Part shown: positions 8,288 to 16,789 of the stretch, in pieces
Numbering within the stretch: position 1 is the first letter of the stretch
How the letters are laid out: each line of letters opens with the position of its first letter
NCBI RefSeq assembly: GCF_033100795.1
Contig: NZ_JAWLVI010000003.1
Span: forward strand, 62,001 to 126,000
Reading direction: 5' to 3'
Length of the DNA stretch: 64,000 nucleotides
From: Pseudothioclava sp033100795
GTDB lineage: Bacteria > Pseudomonadota > Alphaproteobacteria > Rhodobacterales > Rhodobacteraceae
Notes under the pieces: model-generated
What the model was told of the DNA's origin: nothing
The model's database searches: none
The model's input: only the letters and a program-made list of their open reading frames with translations
Position numbers and translations under genes: made by a program

Positions 8288-8938
8288 ATGCGCCCGATCC
8301 TGAAAAGCCTTCTCGCCGCAGCGTTCGCGCTTTCCGCGACCGTCGCCTCGGCGGATGCAATCGCTGACGGCAAAAAGGTCTACATGACCAAATCGTGCAT
8401 GGCCTGCCACGGTATCAAGGGGGCCAAGCCTGTGCTCTCTTATCCGATGCTCGCCGGTCAGAACGAGAAATACCTGCTCAACCAGCTCAAAGACATCAAA
8501 GCCGGCAAGCGCGTCGGCACAGTCGACACCACCACTGGCGCCCCCTTTGTGCAAGGCATGATCGACATCATGCATCTGGTTGATGACAACGACCTGAAAA
8601 ACGTCGCGAAATACCTGTCGTCGCTGCCGCCCGGCAAGCCGAAGCCCGTCGACCCGCCGTTTGAGGCCGACCTTCTGGCCGCTGGCGAAAAAGCGTTCAA
8701 CTCGCTTGGCTGCAAATCGTGCCACGGCGCGAACGGCGTGAAGCCCACCGCCAAGACCTATCCCTTTATTGCCGGCCTGAACGCGCAATATCTCGCCCGC
8801 GCCATGACCGAGATGCGCGACAAAGTGCGCGTCGGCGGCCAGTCGAAACTCATGTTCGGAACGATCAAGAAAGCCTCGGATGAAGACATCACCGCGATGT
8901 CCGCCTGGCTCTCGCAGATCGACCGCTCCGCGAACTAA
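8288..8938 (+). CDS. NosC-type dihaem cytochrome c (first of two)
   Basis: 216 residues with a Sec signal peptide (cleavage after VASA) and two CXXCH haem sites, CMACH and CKSCH, one in each of two cytochrome c4-like halves. AAGGA precedes the ATG. In epsilonproteobacterial and other clade II clusters, NosC1/NosC2 cytochromes are proposed to pass electrons from the NosG/NosH quinol dehydrogenase to NosZ in the periplasm. Which NosC this equals cannot be settled by eye. It follows nosZ after a strong hairpin and precedes a second dihaem cytochrome by 18 bp. Confidence 0.85.
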   Translation: MRPILKSLLAAAFALSATVASADAIADGKKVYMTKSCMACHGIKGAKPVLSYPMLAGQNEKYLLNQLKDIKAGKRVGTVDTTTGAPFVQGMIDIMHLVDDNDLKNVAKYLSSLPPGKPKPVDPPFEADLLAAGEKAFNSLGCKSCHGANGVKPTAKTYPFIAGLNAQYLARAMTEMRDKVRVGGQSKLMFGTIKKASDEDITAMSAWLSQIDRSAN

Positions 8939-8956
8939 ACACAAAGGAAACGACCC

Positions 8957-9667
8957 ATGAAAACCCATCTCCTCTCCGCTGCCCTGATCGCGCTGGCGCT
9001 GCCCGCGATGGCAGAGGGCACTGTTGATACCTCGTCGTGGAACCAAGGCGGCGGCGAACAGGACGAAGCGCTGACCCTGACGCCGAACCACGAGCACGGC
9101 ATCGAAGTTTACGAGGTCTGCTCGGCCTGTCACCAGCTTAACGGCTGGGGTCTGACCGATGGCACCTTCCCGCAGATCGCGGGTCAGCACTTCAACGTCA
9201 TCATCAAGCAGCTTGCCGACATCCGCGCGCTGAACCGTGACAACCCGACGATGTATCCCTTCGCGCTGCCCTCGGAAATCGGCGGCTCGCAGTCGATCAC
9301 CGACGTTGCTGCCTATATCGAAAAGCTGCCGATGAATCCCGAAAACGGCGTCGGCGAAGGCACCGATCTTGAGCACGGCGAAGCGCTGTATAAAGAGAAC
9401 TGCGTGCGCTGCCACGGCGAAGAAGGCGAGGGCAACAACGAGAAATACTACCCGCGGATTCAGGGTCAGCACTACAACTATCTTGTGCGTCAGTATCAGT
9501 GGATCAAGGAAGGCAAGCGCCGCAACGCGAACCCGGACATGGTGCAGCAGATCCAGACTTTCACCGACAAGGACACCAAAGCTGTTCTGGACTATGTCTC
9601 GCGTCTGAAGCCGCCGGCTGATATGCTGGCCGCGCCGGATTGGGTCAACCCCGACTTCGACTGGTAA
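8957..9667 (+). CDS. NosC-type dihaem cytochrome c (second of two)
   Basis: 236 residues with a signal peptide (cleavage after PAMA) and two haem-binding motifs, CSACH and CVRCH. Conserved FPQIAGQHFNVI and YPRIQGQHYNYL segments, one after each haem, show two repeated cytochrome c units. AAAGGAAA precedes the ATG. It is the second periplasmic electron carrier of the nos operon and probably partners the preceding cytochrome. It differs clearly from its neighbour, so the pair is not a recent duplication. Confidence 0.85.
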   Translation: MKTHLLSAALIALALPAMAEGTVDTSSWNQGGGEQDEALTLTPNHEHGIEVYEVCSACHQLNGWGLTDGTFPQIAGQHFNVIIKQLADIRALNRDNPTMYPFALPSEIGGSQSITDVAAYIEKLPMNPENGVGEGTDLEHGEALYKENCVRCHGEEGEGNNEKYYPRIQGQHYNYLVRQYQWIKEGKRRNANPDMVQQIQTFTDKDTKAVLDYVSRLKPPADMLAAPDWVNPDFDW

Positions 9668-9679
9668 GACCCCTCAGAT

Positions 9680-9707
9680 ACGGGCGGAGCTGGCCGGTTC
9701 CGCCCGT
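9680..9707 (+). terminator. Hairpin between the second cytochrome and nosB
   Basis: ACGGGCGGA and TCCGCCCGT form a perfect 9-bp stem with a 10-nt loop, 12 bp after the cytochrome stop and 27 bp before nosB. There is no clear T-run, so read-through into nosB is likely. Confidence 0.5.
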
Positions 9708-9734
9708 TGACTTCATAGCCAAAGGACCTCACCC

Positions 9735-10916
9735 ATGGACCAGGCCGCTTCGCGCAAGCGCGGTATCATCTACCGCGTCCTGACCCTTATATCTGTCTGT
9801 CTTATCGCCTTTTCCTTCGTCAGCCCCGGCTGGTGGGTGTCTTTGACCGCCCCCAACTACCCCGAGGCGACCTTCCCGCAGGGGATCAAGATCCTGTTCC
9901 ATATGGACTCGGTCCGTAACGGCTGCACCATCCGCGCCAGCCAGGAAGTCGAAGAGAACGAAGCCCTTGATTGCGTTCACGAAATGGACACGATCAACCA
10001 CTACGTCGGCATGTATCCGATCGCCTCGGGCGGTCCGGTCGAGAAGGCGTTTTCGCCGTTCCTGTTCGCGATGATGGGCGTGATGCTTCTTGCCTTCGCG
10101 GCCCCCGGTCGCAAGTCGCGCATCGGCGTTTCGGTTCTGGGCTATGGCGCGATTGCCGCATGGATGGCGATGGCGATGTATGGCGAGAACGGGATTTCCA
10201 AGCATACGTCAGGCTATCTTGAGGGGCTTGTGGTTTCGCTTGGTCAGGACAGCAAAGAAGCGGTCGATGACAGCAACCTCTCGCCCATCGTCAAGATGCT
10301 CAAGCAATCGCTGGCCGAAACCGAAGATCAGGAAACCAAGGCCGTCGCCGCCAGCGGCGACAAGCAATCGCTGATCGACAATATCCGCGCGAACTATAAC
10401 ATCGACAACAACAAGAAACCCGCCGCCGAACAGGAAGAGTGGAACGGTTCGGTCATGCAGGTGTTCCAGTGGCACTATGCCAAATCGCTGGCACGCTGGT
10501 TCAACGAACCCGAGCGCAACGACCCGCTGGTCGCTACGATGAGCTCGGTCGCGCAAATCCTGTTCGTCGTGATCATCGCCTTCATGGCGCTGATGGTCTT
10601 TGCCGCTTTCTCGGCGCGCTCGGTGTTCTACTGGCTTTTGGTGATCGTGCCGATGGCGCTGCCGGTTGGCTTTTTGGCGGAATACGCGGGCTGGCTGTGG
10701 TGGTATGGCCATTCGCTGAACGAAATGGGGGCGTTTACGCTTAAACCCTTCATGCCGACGGTGTTCGGTGACGGTAAGGTCGCGCAGTTCACGACCCACT
10801 CCTATCCGGCACAGGGCTTTGGCCTGATGGCGGCCTCGTCGCTGGTGCTTGCACTGGCCGCGCTGATCCGGTTCAAACAACTCAGGCTGGCGGGTGATGC
10901 CGCCAAGGAGATGTGA
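9735..10916 (+). CDS. nosB: NosB-like integral membrane protein of clade II nos clusters
   Basis: 393 residues. One hydrophobic span near the N-terminus (TLISVCLIAFSFVSPGWW) is followed by a periplasmic-looking stretch, two spans around residues 95-140, a hydrophilic segment of about 110 residues, and three or more spans to the C-terminus. AAAGGA precedes the ATG. The length, topology and place between cytochromes and nosD fit NosB, a membrane protein found only with clade II NosZ and of unknown biochemical role. Identification relies mainly on context and on the N-terminal PGWWVSLTAPNYP segment. Confidence 0.75.
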   Translation: MDQAASRKRGIIYRVLTLISVCLIAFSFVSPGWWVSLTAPNYPEATFPQGIKILFHMDSVRNGCTIRASQEVEENEALDCVHEMDTINHYVGMYPIASGGPVEKAFSPFLFAMMGVMLLAFAAPGRKSRIGVSVLGYGAIAAWMAMAMYGENGISKHTSGYLEGLVVSLGQDSKEAVDDSNLSPIVKMLKQSLAETEDQETKAVAASGDKQSLIDNIRANYNIDNNKKPAAEQEEWNGSVMQVFQWHYAKSLARWFNEPERNDPLVATMSSVAQILFVVIIAFMALMVFAAFSARSVFYWLLVIVPMALPVGFLAEYAGWLWWYGHSLNEMGAFTLKPFMPTVFGDGKVAQFTTHSYPAQGFGLMAASSLVLALAALIRFKQLRLAGDAAKEM

Positions 10917-10925
10917 GACCTGACC

Positions 10926-12215
10926 ATGCGTGCCCTGCCCGCCCTTCTGACTGCTCTTTGGGCCTCGCTGGCGGCGTCAACGGCGCTGGCGAGCACCCTG
11001 CAAGAGCGGATCGACATGGCCCCCGATGGCGCCGAGATCACGCTTGAAGGGGTGAATGAAGGCCCGATCGTGATCCGCCATCCGGTGGTGATCGACGGGC
11101 AAGGCAGCGCCGTGATCGACGGCGGCAGCACCGGCACGGTCGTGACCATCGAAAGCGATGCTGTCACGCTGAAAAACCTGACAATCCGCAACTCGGGACG
11201 GCTTCATAACAAGGTCGATGCCGGGCTGCGGATCAAGGGCAATTACAACGTCATCCGCGATGTCCGCATCGAGAACTCGCTCTTCGGGATGGACCTGACG
11301 CAGGCCTCGAACAACGTGATGCGGCGCAATTATATCACCTCGAAGGACATGCCGCTTGAAATGCGCGGCGACAGCGTGCGCATTTGGTATTCGAACGACA
11401 ACGTCTTTGAAGACAATCTGATCGAGCATTCGCGCGACTTCGTGATCTGGTATTCGCAAGGCAACAAGATCCGCAACAACCGCATCCGGCACGGGCGCTA
11501 TGGCATCCATTTCATGTATGCCCACGAGAATTTCGTCGAGGACAACGAAATCTCGGACAGCGTGGTTGGCGTTTTTCTGATGTATGCCAATAACATCAAG
11601 GTGACGGGCAACCAGATTTTACGCTCTTGGGGCGCCAGCGGTATGGGCGTCGGCTTTAAGGAAACCTCGGGCGCCGTGGTCGAAGACAATAAAATCCTCG
11701 GCAACGCGGTCGGCATCTATATCGACCCCTCGCCCTGGGACCCGGACATGACGAACGAGTTCCACCGCAACCACATCGCCTATAACGGCATCGGGATCGA
11801 GTTCCACACCGATTGGGTGGGTAACAACTTCTCGCAAAACAACTTTATCTCGAACTTCACGCAAGTCTCGGTGCGCGGACGCGGCACGGCGCTGCGCGAG
11901 GGCTGGAACGGCAATTACTGGGACGATTACGCGGGCTTCGACCATGACGGCGACGGCATCGGCAACGCCCCATACGAGATTTACAACTACGCCGACCGAC
12001 TGTGGATGGACCGCCCCTATGCGGCTTTCTTCCGCGGCGGCATCGCGCTTTCGGCGCTTGATTTTGTCGAACGGCTGGCGCCCTTCACCGAGCCGCAGCT
12101 ACTGGTGCGCGAGGCCGCGCCCCTGTTCGAGCCTGTTGACCACGCTGCCTCTCGCGCCGAAACCCGCGCGCAGAGCGGCAAACCCAAAACCGCCCTGGAG
12201 ATGCTGACGCAATGA
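10926..12215 (+). CDS. nosD: NosD, periplasmic right-handed beta-helix protein for CuZ assembly
   Basis: 429 residues with a signal peptide (cleavage after TALA). The body is a repeating beta-helix with many NN, DN and GNxI repeats (IRNNRIRHGRYGIHFMY, VVEDNKILGNAVGIYID), the NosD/carbohydrate-binding fold. NosD acts with the NosFY ABC transporter in building the CuZ [4Cu:2S] centre. It starts 9 bp after nosB and its stop overlaps nosG by 4 bp. Confidence 0.95.
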   Translation: MRALPALLTALWASLAASTALASTLQERIDMAPDGAEITLEGVNEGPIVIRHPVVIDGQGSAVIDGGSTGTVVTIESDAVTLKNLTIRNSGRLHNKVDAGLRIKGNYNVIRDVRIENSLFGMDLTQASNNVMRRNYITSKDMPLEMRGDSVRIWYSNDNVFEDNLIEHSRDFVIWYSQGNKIRNNRIRHGRYGIHFMYAHENFVEDNEISDSVVGVFLMYANNIKVTGNQILRSWGASGMGVGFKETSGAVVEDNKILGNAVGIYIDPSPWDPDMTNEFHRNHIAYNGIGIEFHTDWVGNNFSQNNFISNFTQVSVRGRGTALREGWNGNYWDDYAGFDHDGDGIGNAPYEIYNYADRLWMDRPYAAFFRGGIALSALDFVERLAPFTEPQLLVREAAPLFEPVDHAASRAETRAQSGKPKTALEMLTQ

Positions 12216-12988
12216 CCGAGGCAAACACCCCTCCCGCCGCCCCCAAGAAAAAGCGCCTGACTCGGCGCGAACTGGAACGTCGCCGGATGCTGCTGCGCTC
12301 GCTTGGTGCAGGCGTGGCCGCCGTGACGGCGGGGCTTGTCGGCTGGTATCCCGTTCACAACCGGATTTTCGACCGCCTGCGCCCGCCGGGCGCGATCCCC
12401 GAGGATGATTTTCTGGCCGCCTGCATCAAGTGCGGCCAATGCGTGCAGGTCTGCCCTGTCGAGGCGATCAAGCTGGCCGATGGCGACGAGGGCTACGGTC
12501 TTGGCGTGCCCTATATCGACGCGCGCGCACAGGCGTGCGATTTCTCCTGCGACGCAGTGCAATGCGTTCTGGCCTGTCCGACGGGCGCGCTGAGCCACGA
12601 GATCGCACGGAAGGAAGAGGTCTCGATCGGCTATGCCCGCCTTGCCCGTCCCGATAGCTGCCTTGCCGTCAAGGGCGAGGGCTTCAGGGGGCTTGCACGC
12701 GGCTATGATTTCGAGGGGCTTTTGCGCTACGAAGAGATCGACCGCTGGGACCCGCAGCCCGTCGCCTCCTATCCCTACGACCTTGATCTGTGCGACCTGT
12801 GCCTGCGCGAATGTCCGATCGAGGGGGCCATATCGCTGGAGCCCCTCTCGGATAACCCCGATGACAAGCGCCGCATCCCGACGATCCACAAATCCTGCGT
12901 CGGCTGCGGCACCTGCGAGATGATGTGCCCGACCGAGCCGGCCTCGATCATCATCGACACCGAACTGAAACTGGAGGCGCAGGCATGA
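12212..12988 (+). CDS. nosG: NosG, NapG-like iron-sulphur protein
   Basis: 258 residues. A basic N-terminus with LTRRELERRRMLLRSLG followed by a short hydrophobic stretch may be a Tat-type signal or anchor. Four Cys clusters for [4Fe-4S] centres follow: CIKCGQCVQVCP, CDFSCDAVQCVLACP, CDLCLRECP and CVGCGTCEMMCP. The protein resembles NapG/MauM ferredoxins. With NosH it is proposed to form a membrane menaquinol dehydrogenase feeding periplasmic cytochromes, as NapGH does. It overlaps both nosD and nosH by 4 bp. Confidence 0.92.
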   Translation: MTEANTPPAAPKKKRLTRRELERRRMLLRSLGAGVAAVTAGLVGWYPVHNRIFDRLRPPGAIPEDDFLAACIKCGQCVQVCPVEAIKLADGDEGYGLGVPYIDARAQACDFSCDAVQCVLACPTGALSHEIARKEEVSIGYARLARPDSCLAVKGEGFRGLARGYDFEGLLRYEEIDRWDPQPVASYPYDLDLCDLCLRECPIEGAISLEPLSDNPDDKRRIPTIHKSCVGCGTCEMMCPTEPASIIIDTELKLEAQA

Positions 12989-13962
12989 AGTGGTATCTGC
13001 ACAAGCTCGCCATGATGTTCGGCGCGGAGGGCCGCAAAGCGACCCCCGATGAAGAAACCGACGCCGCGCGCGAGATGAAGAAGCTCAAAAAGACCCCCGA
13101 GCAGGTCCAGAAGCGCAAAGAGATCATCGAGCACGAGCATAAGTATCCGGTCATCAGCAACAAGTGGCGCAACCTGCGCTGGCTTTCGATCATCGTGATC
13201 AATGCGATGTTCATCGTGTCCTACGCGTGGGATGTGCAGCTTGTCGAAGGAGCGCTGACCGCCTCGCGCTTCCTTGGCTTCCACATGGCCGACCCGAACG
13301 CGGCGCTTCAGGTGATGCTTGCCTTCAAAGAGGTAATGCTGAACCTTGTGATCGGCACCGTGACCGTGGTCGTGATCTGGTGGCTGGTGGGCGGGCGCGC
13401 GTTTTGCTCATGGGCCTGCCCCTATCACCTGCTGGCCGAATGGGCCGAGGCGATCCACCTGTTCCTTGCCCGCAAAGGCTGGGTCAAGGACCACCCGTTC
13501 CACCGCGGAATGCGCGTCGTGCTATGGGTGATGTTCATGGCGCTGGCTTTCCTGACCGGCTACACCGTCTTCGAATATATCAACCCCGTCGGCATCATCA
13601 GCCGCGCGTTGATCTATGGCCCGACTGTCGCCGTGATGTGGGTGATTTTCCTGCTTGGCATCGAGATTTTCTTCTCGCGTCGGTTCTGGTGCCGCTACGT
13701 TTGCCCGATGGGTTTTACTTATGGCATCACATCTGCGGCAGCACCGATCCAGATCAAATACGATCTCGAGAAATGTGTGCATGAAGGGGAGTGTCGGGCC
13801 GTCTGTCTGGTGCCGCATGTGCTCGAGATTACCAAGATGGGCTATGCTTCGGATACCACCGAATATGTCGGCCCCGATTGCACCCGCTGCGGTCTGTGTG
13901 TAGATGCCTGCCCGCAAAAGGCACTAAGTTTCACCGTCCGGGGGCTGGACAAGATCATCTGA
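12985..13962 (+). CDS. nosH: NosH, NapH-like membrane iron-sulphur protein
   Basis: 325 residues from the ATG overlapping the nosG stop. A charged N-terminal 65 residues precedes four hydrophobic spans. Two CxxxCP motifs follow spans (CSWACPYH and CRYVCPMG), as in NapH, and two ferredoxin clusters lie at the C-terminus (CVHEGECRAVC and CTRCGLCVDACP). It is expected to take electrons from quinol in the inner membrane and hand them through NosG to cytochrome c. Wolinella uses menaquinol for this step, so the menA-ubiE pair nearby is relevant. Confidence 0.92.
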   Translation: MKWYLHKLAMMFGAEGRKATPDEETDAAREMKKLKKTPEQVQKRKEIIEHEHKYPVISNKWRNLRWLSIIVINAMFIVSYAWDVQLVEGALTASRFLGFHMADPNAALQVMLAFKEVMLNLVIGTVTVVVIWWLVGGRAFCSWACPYHLLAEWAEAIHLFLARKGWVKDHPFHRGMRVVLWVMFMALAFLTGYTVFEYINPVGIISRALIYGPTVAVMWVIFLLGIEIFFSRRFWCRYVCPMGFTYGITSAAAPIQIKYDLEKCVHEGECRAVCLVPHVLEITKMGYASDTTEYVGPDCTRCGLCVDACPQKALSFTVRGLDKII

Positions 13963-13972
13963 GGACCCTGTC

Positions 13973-14836
13973 ATGATCACCATCGACCGCCTCACCAAAC
14001 GCTTCGACCGCCGCGCAGTGCTGGACGAGCTGACGCTTGCTATCGACGCGGGCGACCGCATCGCACTGATCGGGTCGAACGGGGCGGGCAAAACCACGCT
14101 GTTCCGCTGCCTTCTGGGCCATTACGGCCATCAGGGCAGCATCAGCTTTGCCGGACAATCGGGCCGCCGCCGCGCGCCTGAACAACTCGCCCGCGTGGCC
14201 TTTGTGCCGCAGCTTCCCCCGCCCTTGCGGATGCCCGTGGGCGAATTGATCGGCTTTGCGGTGAATGGCGCTGGCGCCGACCGCGAAGCAATGACCGAAA
14301 TCGCGCATCGCCTTGGCATTGATCTGGACGAGGTGCGCACCCGCCCCTTTTACCGGCTGTCGGGCGGGCAAAAGCAGAAGCTTCTGGTGACGATTGCGCT
14401 TGGCCGCGCCGTGGACCTGATGATCTTTGACGAGCCAGCCGCGAACCTTGATCCGGCTGCGCGCGCGGTGTTTGTCGACCTGCTGGCCGAACGGCGCGAG
14501 GCCTCGATGCTGATTGCCTCGCACCGGCTGGAAGAGGTCGCGCCCCTTGTGAACCGCGTGATCGAGTTGGACCGTGGCCGCGTTGTGCTGGATGACAGCA
14601 TGGTGGACCGGCTGCAAGCGGGCGAGTTGCGCACCGCGCATATCGTGCTAAGCCAGCCGCACGCGCCCTTCGCCGCCGCGCTGACCGCTTGGGGCTTTAC
14701 CGTCGATCCGGCGGGCTTACGGTTTTCGGGCGCGGTTCCAGCGGCTGAAACCTTCCGTTTTCTGGGGCTTCTGGCCCGCTATGGCAGCCTGATCGAGCAG
14801 CTTTCGCTTGACGAGCGCCTGTCTGAAAAGGTCTGA
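13973..14836 (+). CDS. nosF: NosF, ABC transporter ATPase for NosZ maturation
   Basis: 287 residues with Walker A GSNGAGKTT (about 35), signature LSGGQKQ, Walker B LMIFDEPAAN and switch histidine IASHRLEE. NosF powers the NosFDY complex, which supplies sulphur and helps assemble CuZ of NosZ. The ATG lies 10 bp after nosH; nosL and nosY follow. Confidence 0.95.
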   Translation: MITIDRLTKRFDRRAVLDELTLAIDAGDRIALIGSNGAGKTTLFRCLLGHYGHQGSISFAGQSGRRRAPEQLARVAFVPQLPPPLRMPVGELIGFAVNGAGADREAMTEIAHRLGIDLDEVRTRPFYRLSGGQKQKLLVTIALGRAVDLMIFDEPAANLDPAARAVFVDLLAERREASMLIASHRLEEVAPLVNRVIELDRGRVVLDDSMVDRLQAGELRTAHIVLSQPHAPFAAALTAWGFTVDPAGLRFSGAVPAAETFRFLGLLARYGSLIEQLSLDERLSEKV

Positions 14837-14839
14837 GCT

Positions 14840-15337
14840 ATGTGCCGCCATTGCCATATGATCGACCGCCGCAGCTTGCTTGCCCTGATGGCGGCAACGC
14901 CCGTGCTGGCCGCGTGCAAGCCGCAAACCGAAGGCCCGGAAGACATCCGCTGGGGCCGCGAGCCATGCGAGATTTGCGGCATGATTATCTCGGACCCGCA
15001 TTATGCTGCCGAAGTGCGCGGCGGTCCTGAAAAGAGGCTGGTCAAGTTCGATGACATCGGGGATGCGGTTCACTGGCTCGACCAGCAGGACTGGAAGGAC
15101 GATCCGGCGGTCGAGTTTTGGGTCATGGACAGCGACACCGGCACCGAGTGGCTGGACGCGCGCCAGGCCCAGTTCCGCGCGGGCGCCCTAAGCCCGATGG
15201 ATTACGGCTTTGCCGCGGTGAAGCTGCCCGCCTCGGACACGGTCGATTTCACCTCGATGCGCAAAGCCGTGCTGGAGCGCGGGTTGACATGGCGCTGCCT
15301 GCCCGATGGGCAAATTGTAGGAAACACCAGCGAATGA
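14840..15337 (+). CDS. nosL: NosL, copper-binding lipoprotein
   Basis: 165 residues. A lipobox (LAAC, about residue 29) follows a hydrophobic signal. The mature part has the NosL copper motif EPCEICGM and later VKFDDIGD and MDYGFAA segments. NosL is an outer-membrane or periplasmic Cu(I) donor to apo-NosZ. The start at 14840 (MCRHCH) has AAAAGG upstream; a second ATG at 14858 (MIDRRS) would give a more ordinary signal peptide. The stop overlaps nosY by 4 bp. Confidence 0.92.
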   Translation: MCRHCHMIDRRSLLALMAATPVLAACKPQTEGPEDIRWGREPCEICGMIISDPHYAAEVRGGPEKRLVKFDDIGDAVHWLDQQDWKDDPAVEFWVMDSDTGTEWLDARQAQFRAGALSPMDYGFAAVKLPASDTVDFTSMRKAVLERGLTWRCLPDGQIVGNTSE

Positions 15338-16233
15338 ACGCGATGAGCTTTGATCCGAACGCACAGCCGGAACCAACCCTGATGCCACGCGCCACCGATG
15401 TTCGGGGCGCGAGCCTCGGCCTTTCGATGCGCCTTGAGCTGGCGGAATCGCTGCGCTCGCGCTGGTTCCATTTCTATTCAGCCGTGGTGATCGGGCTGAT
15501 GCTTTTGCTGGTCACGACCGGCATTTCGGAAAGCCGCGTGCTTGGCTTTACCGGCCTGTCGCGCCTTTTGGTGACCTATATCCAGATCATGATGGCGGTG
15601 CTGCCCTTGTTCATCGTCATCACCACCGCGCGCTCGATGGTGGGCGACCGCGAGGCGGGGAACCTTGAGTATATGCTGGCCTTCCCGATCTCGCTGAAGG
15701 TCTGGTTCTGGGGCCGGTTTCTGGCGCGTCTGGCGCTGATCGTGCTGCCGATTGCGGCCTCTCTGGCGCTGGCGGCGGGCTATGGCGCGGTGAAGGGCCA
15801 CGCGATCCCGTGGACGCATATCGGCCTCTATTCCGCGCTTCTGGCTGCGCTGACGACCTGTTTTCTGGGTATCGGTTTTCTGATTTCCTCGCTCGCGCGC
15901 TCGACCGAGGTCGCCCTTGGCCTGAGCCTTCTGGTCTGGATGGTACTGGTCGCGCTGCTGGATCTTTTGCTGCTTTCGATCCTGATCCAGGGGCAGTTTC
16001 TACCTGACTTCGTGATCGGCATTGCACTGGCGAACCCGCTGCAATCGTTCCGCACCGCGTCGATGATCCTTTTCGACCCGCAGCTTATCTTGCTGGGGCC
16101 GTCATCCTATGTCATCCTCGACCACTTTGGCGTGAATGGCTATGTGATCTGGGCAACCGTCTATCCGACAGTTCTGGGCGTGGTGATGGCGGGGCTTGGC
16201 TACCTGCGCTTCTCGCGCGGCGATCTGGTCTGA
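15334..16233 (+). CDS. nosY: NosY, ABC transporter permease for NosZ maturation
   Basis: 299 residues from the ATG overlapping the nosL stop. It has a hydrophilic N-terminal tail then six hydrophobic spans of the ABC-2 type, including VVIGLMLLLVTTGISESR and the conserved RSMVGDREAGNLEYMLAFP loop after span two. It forms the NosFY transporter with NosF. It is the last gene of the nos operon and ends one base before the convergent tlpA-like gene. Confidence 0.93.
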   Translation: MNAMSFDPNAQPEPTLMPRATDVRGASLGLSMRLELAESLRSRWFHFYSAVVIGLMLLLVTTGISESRVLGFTGLSRLLVTYIQIMMAVLPLFIVITTARSMVGDREAGNLEYMLAFPISLKVWFWGRFLARLALIVLPIAASLALAAGYGAVKGHAIPWTHIGLYSALLAALTTCFLGIGFLISSLARSTEVALGLSLLVWMVLVALLDLLLLSILIQGQFLPDFVIGIALANPLQSFRTASMILFDPQLILLGPSSYVILDHFGVNGYVIWATVYPTVLGVVMAGLGYLRFSRGDLV

Positions 16234-16234
16234 T

Positions 16235-16789
16235 CTAGAGCAGGCTGCGCAGCCAGTCCTGCGTGGCCTGATCGTCCCATTGCGCCTCGGCGGCGATGGA
16301 ATGGGTCACATGCCCGTCGGGCGCGACAATCAGCGTTGTCGGCAGGTTTTCCAGCCCGAGAACCGCCTTGAGGTTCTCGCCGTCCCCCATCAGCACCGGC
16401 AGATTGTCGATGCCCAGTTCCGCAAAGAACCGCCGCACCGTCACCGGCCCGCGCCAGTCAAAGGCCAAGGGCACAACGGCGATTTCCGGCATCACCGCCG
16501 CCAGCGCGGCGACCGAGGGCATCTCGCGGCGGCACGGAATACACCACGGTCCCCAAAGGTTCAGAACCGCAAGCCGCCCCTTTGCCACCGCGTCATAGCT
16601 GGTTGGCTGGCGCTGCCCGTCGCGGATGTCCAGATCGCGGGCGTTCCCGGGCGTGCTGAAGGCGCGCGCCAAACTGGCCGCAGGCGGCGCGAACACCCCC
16701 TCCGAAGCGATCAGCGCGCGCGGGAACACAGCCGCCGCACAGGCCGCCCCGCCCGCGCGCAAAATCTGGCGCCGCCCGAGGCGCATCAT
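16235..16789 (-). CDS. TlpA-like periplasmic thioredoxin
   Basis: 184 residues. The N-terminus MMRLGRRQILRAGGAAC has an RR pair and hydrophobic stretch, a probable Tat or Sec export signal. The thioredoxin fold carries the active site WCIPC in GPWCIPCRREMPS and a cis-Pro loop (LENLPTTLIV). TlpA-type reductases keep Sco and CuA cysteines reduced for copper insertion. It overlaps the upstream sco gene by 4 bp, so the two are translationally coupled, and it converges on nosY. Confidence 0.88.
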   Translation of the reverse strand: MMRLGRRQILRAGGAACAAAVFPRALIASEGVFAPPAASLARAFSTPGNARDLDIRDGQRQPTSYDAVAKGRLAVLNLWGPWCIPCRREMPSVAALAAVMPEIAVVPLAFDWRGPVTVRRFFAELGIDNLPVLMGDGENLKAVLGLENLPTTLIVAPDGHVTHSIAAEAQWDDQATQDWLRSLL

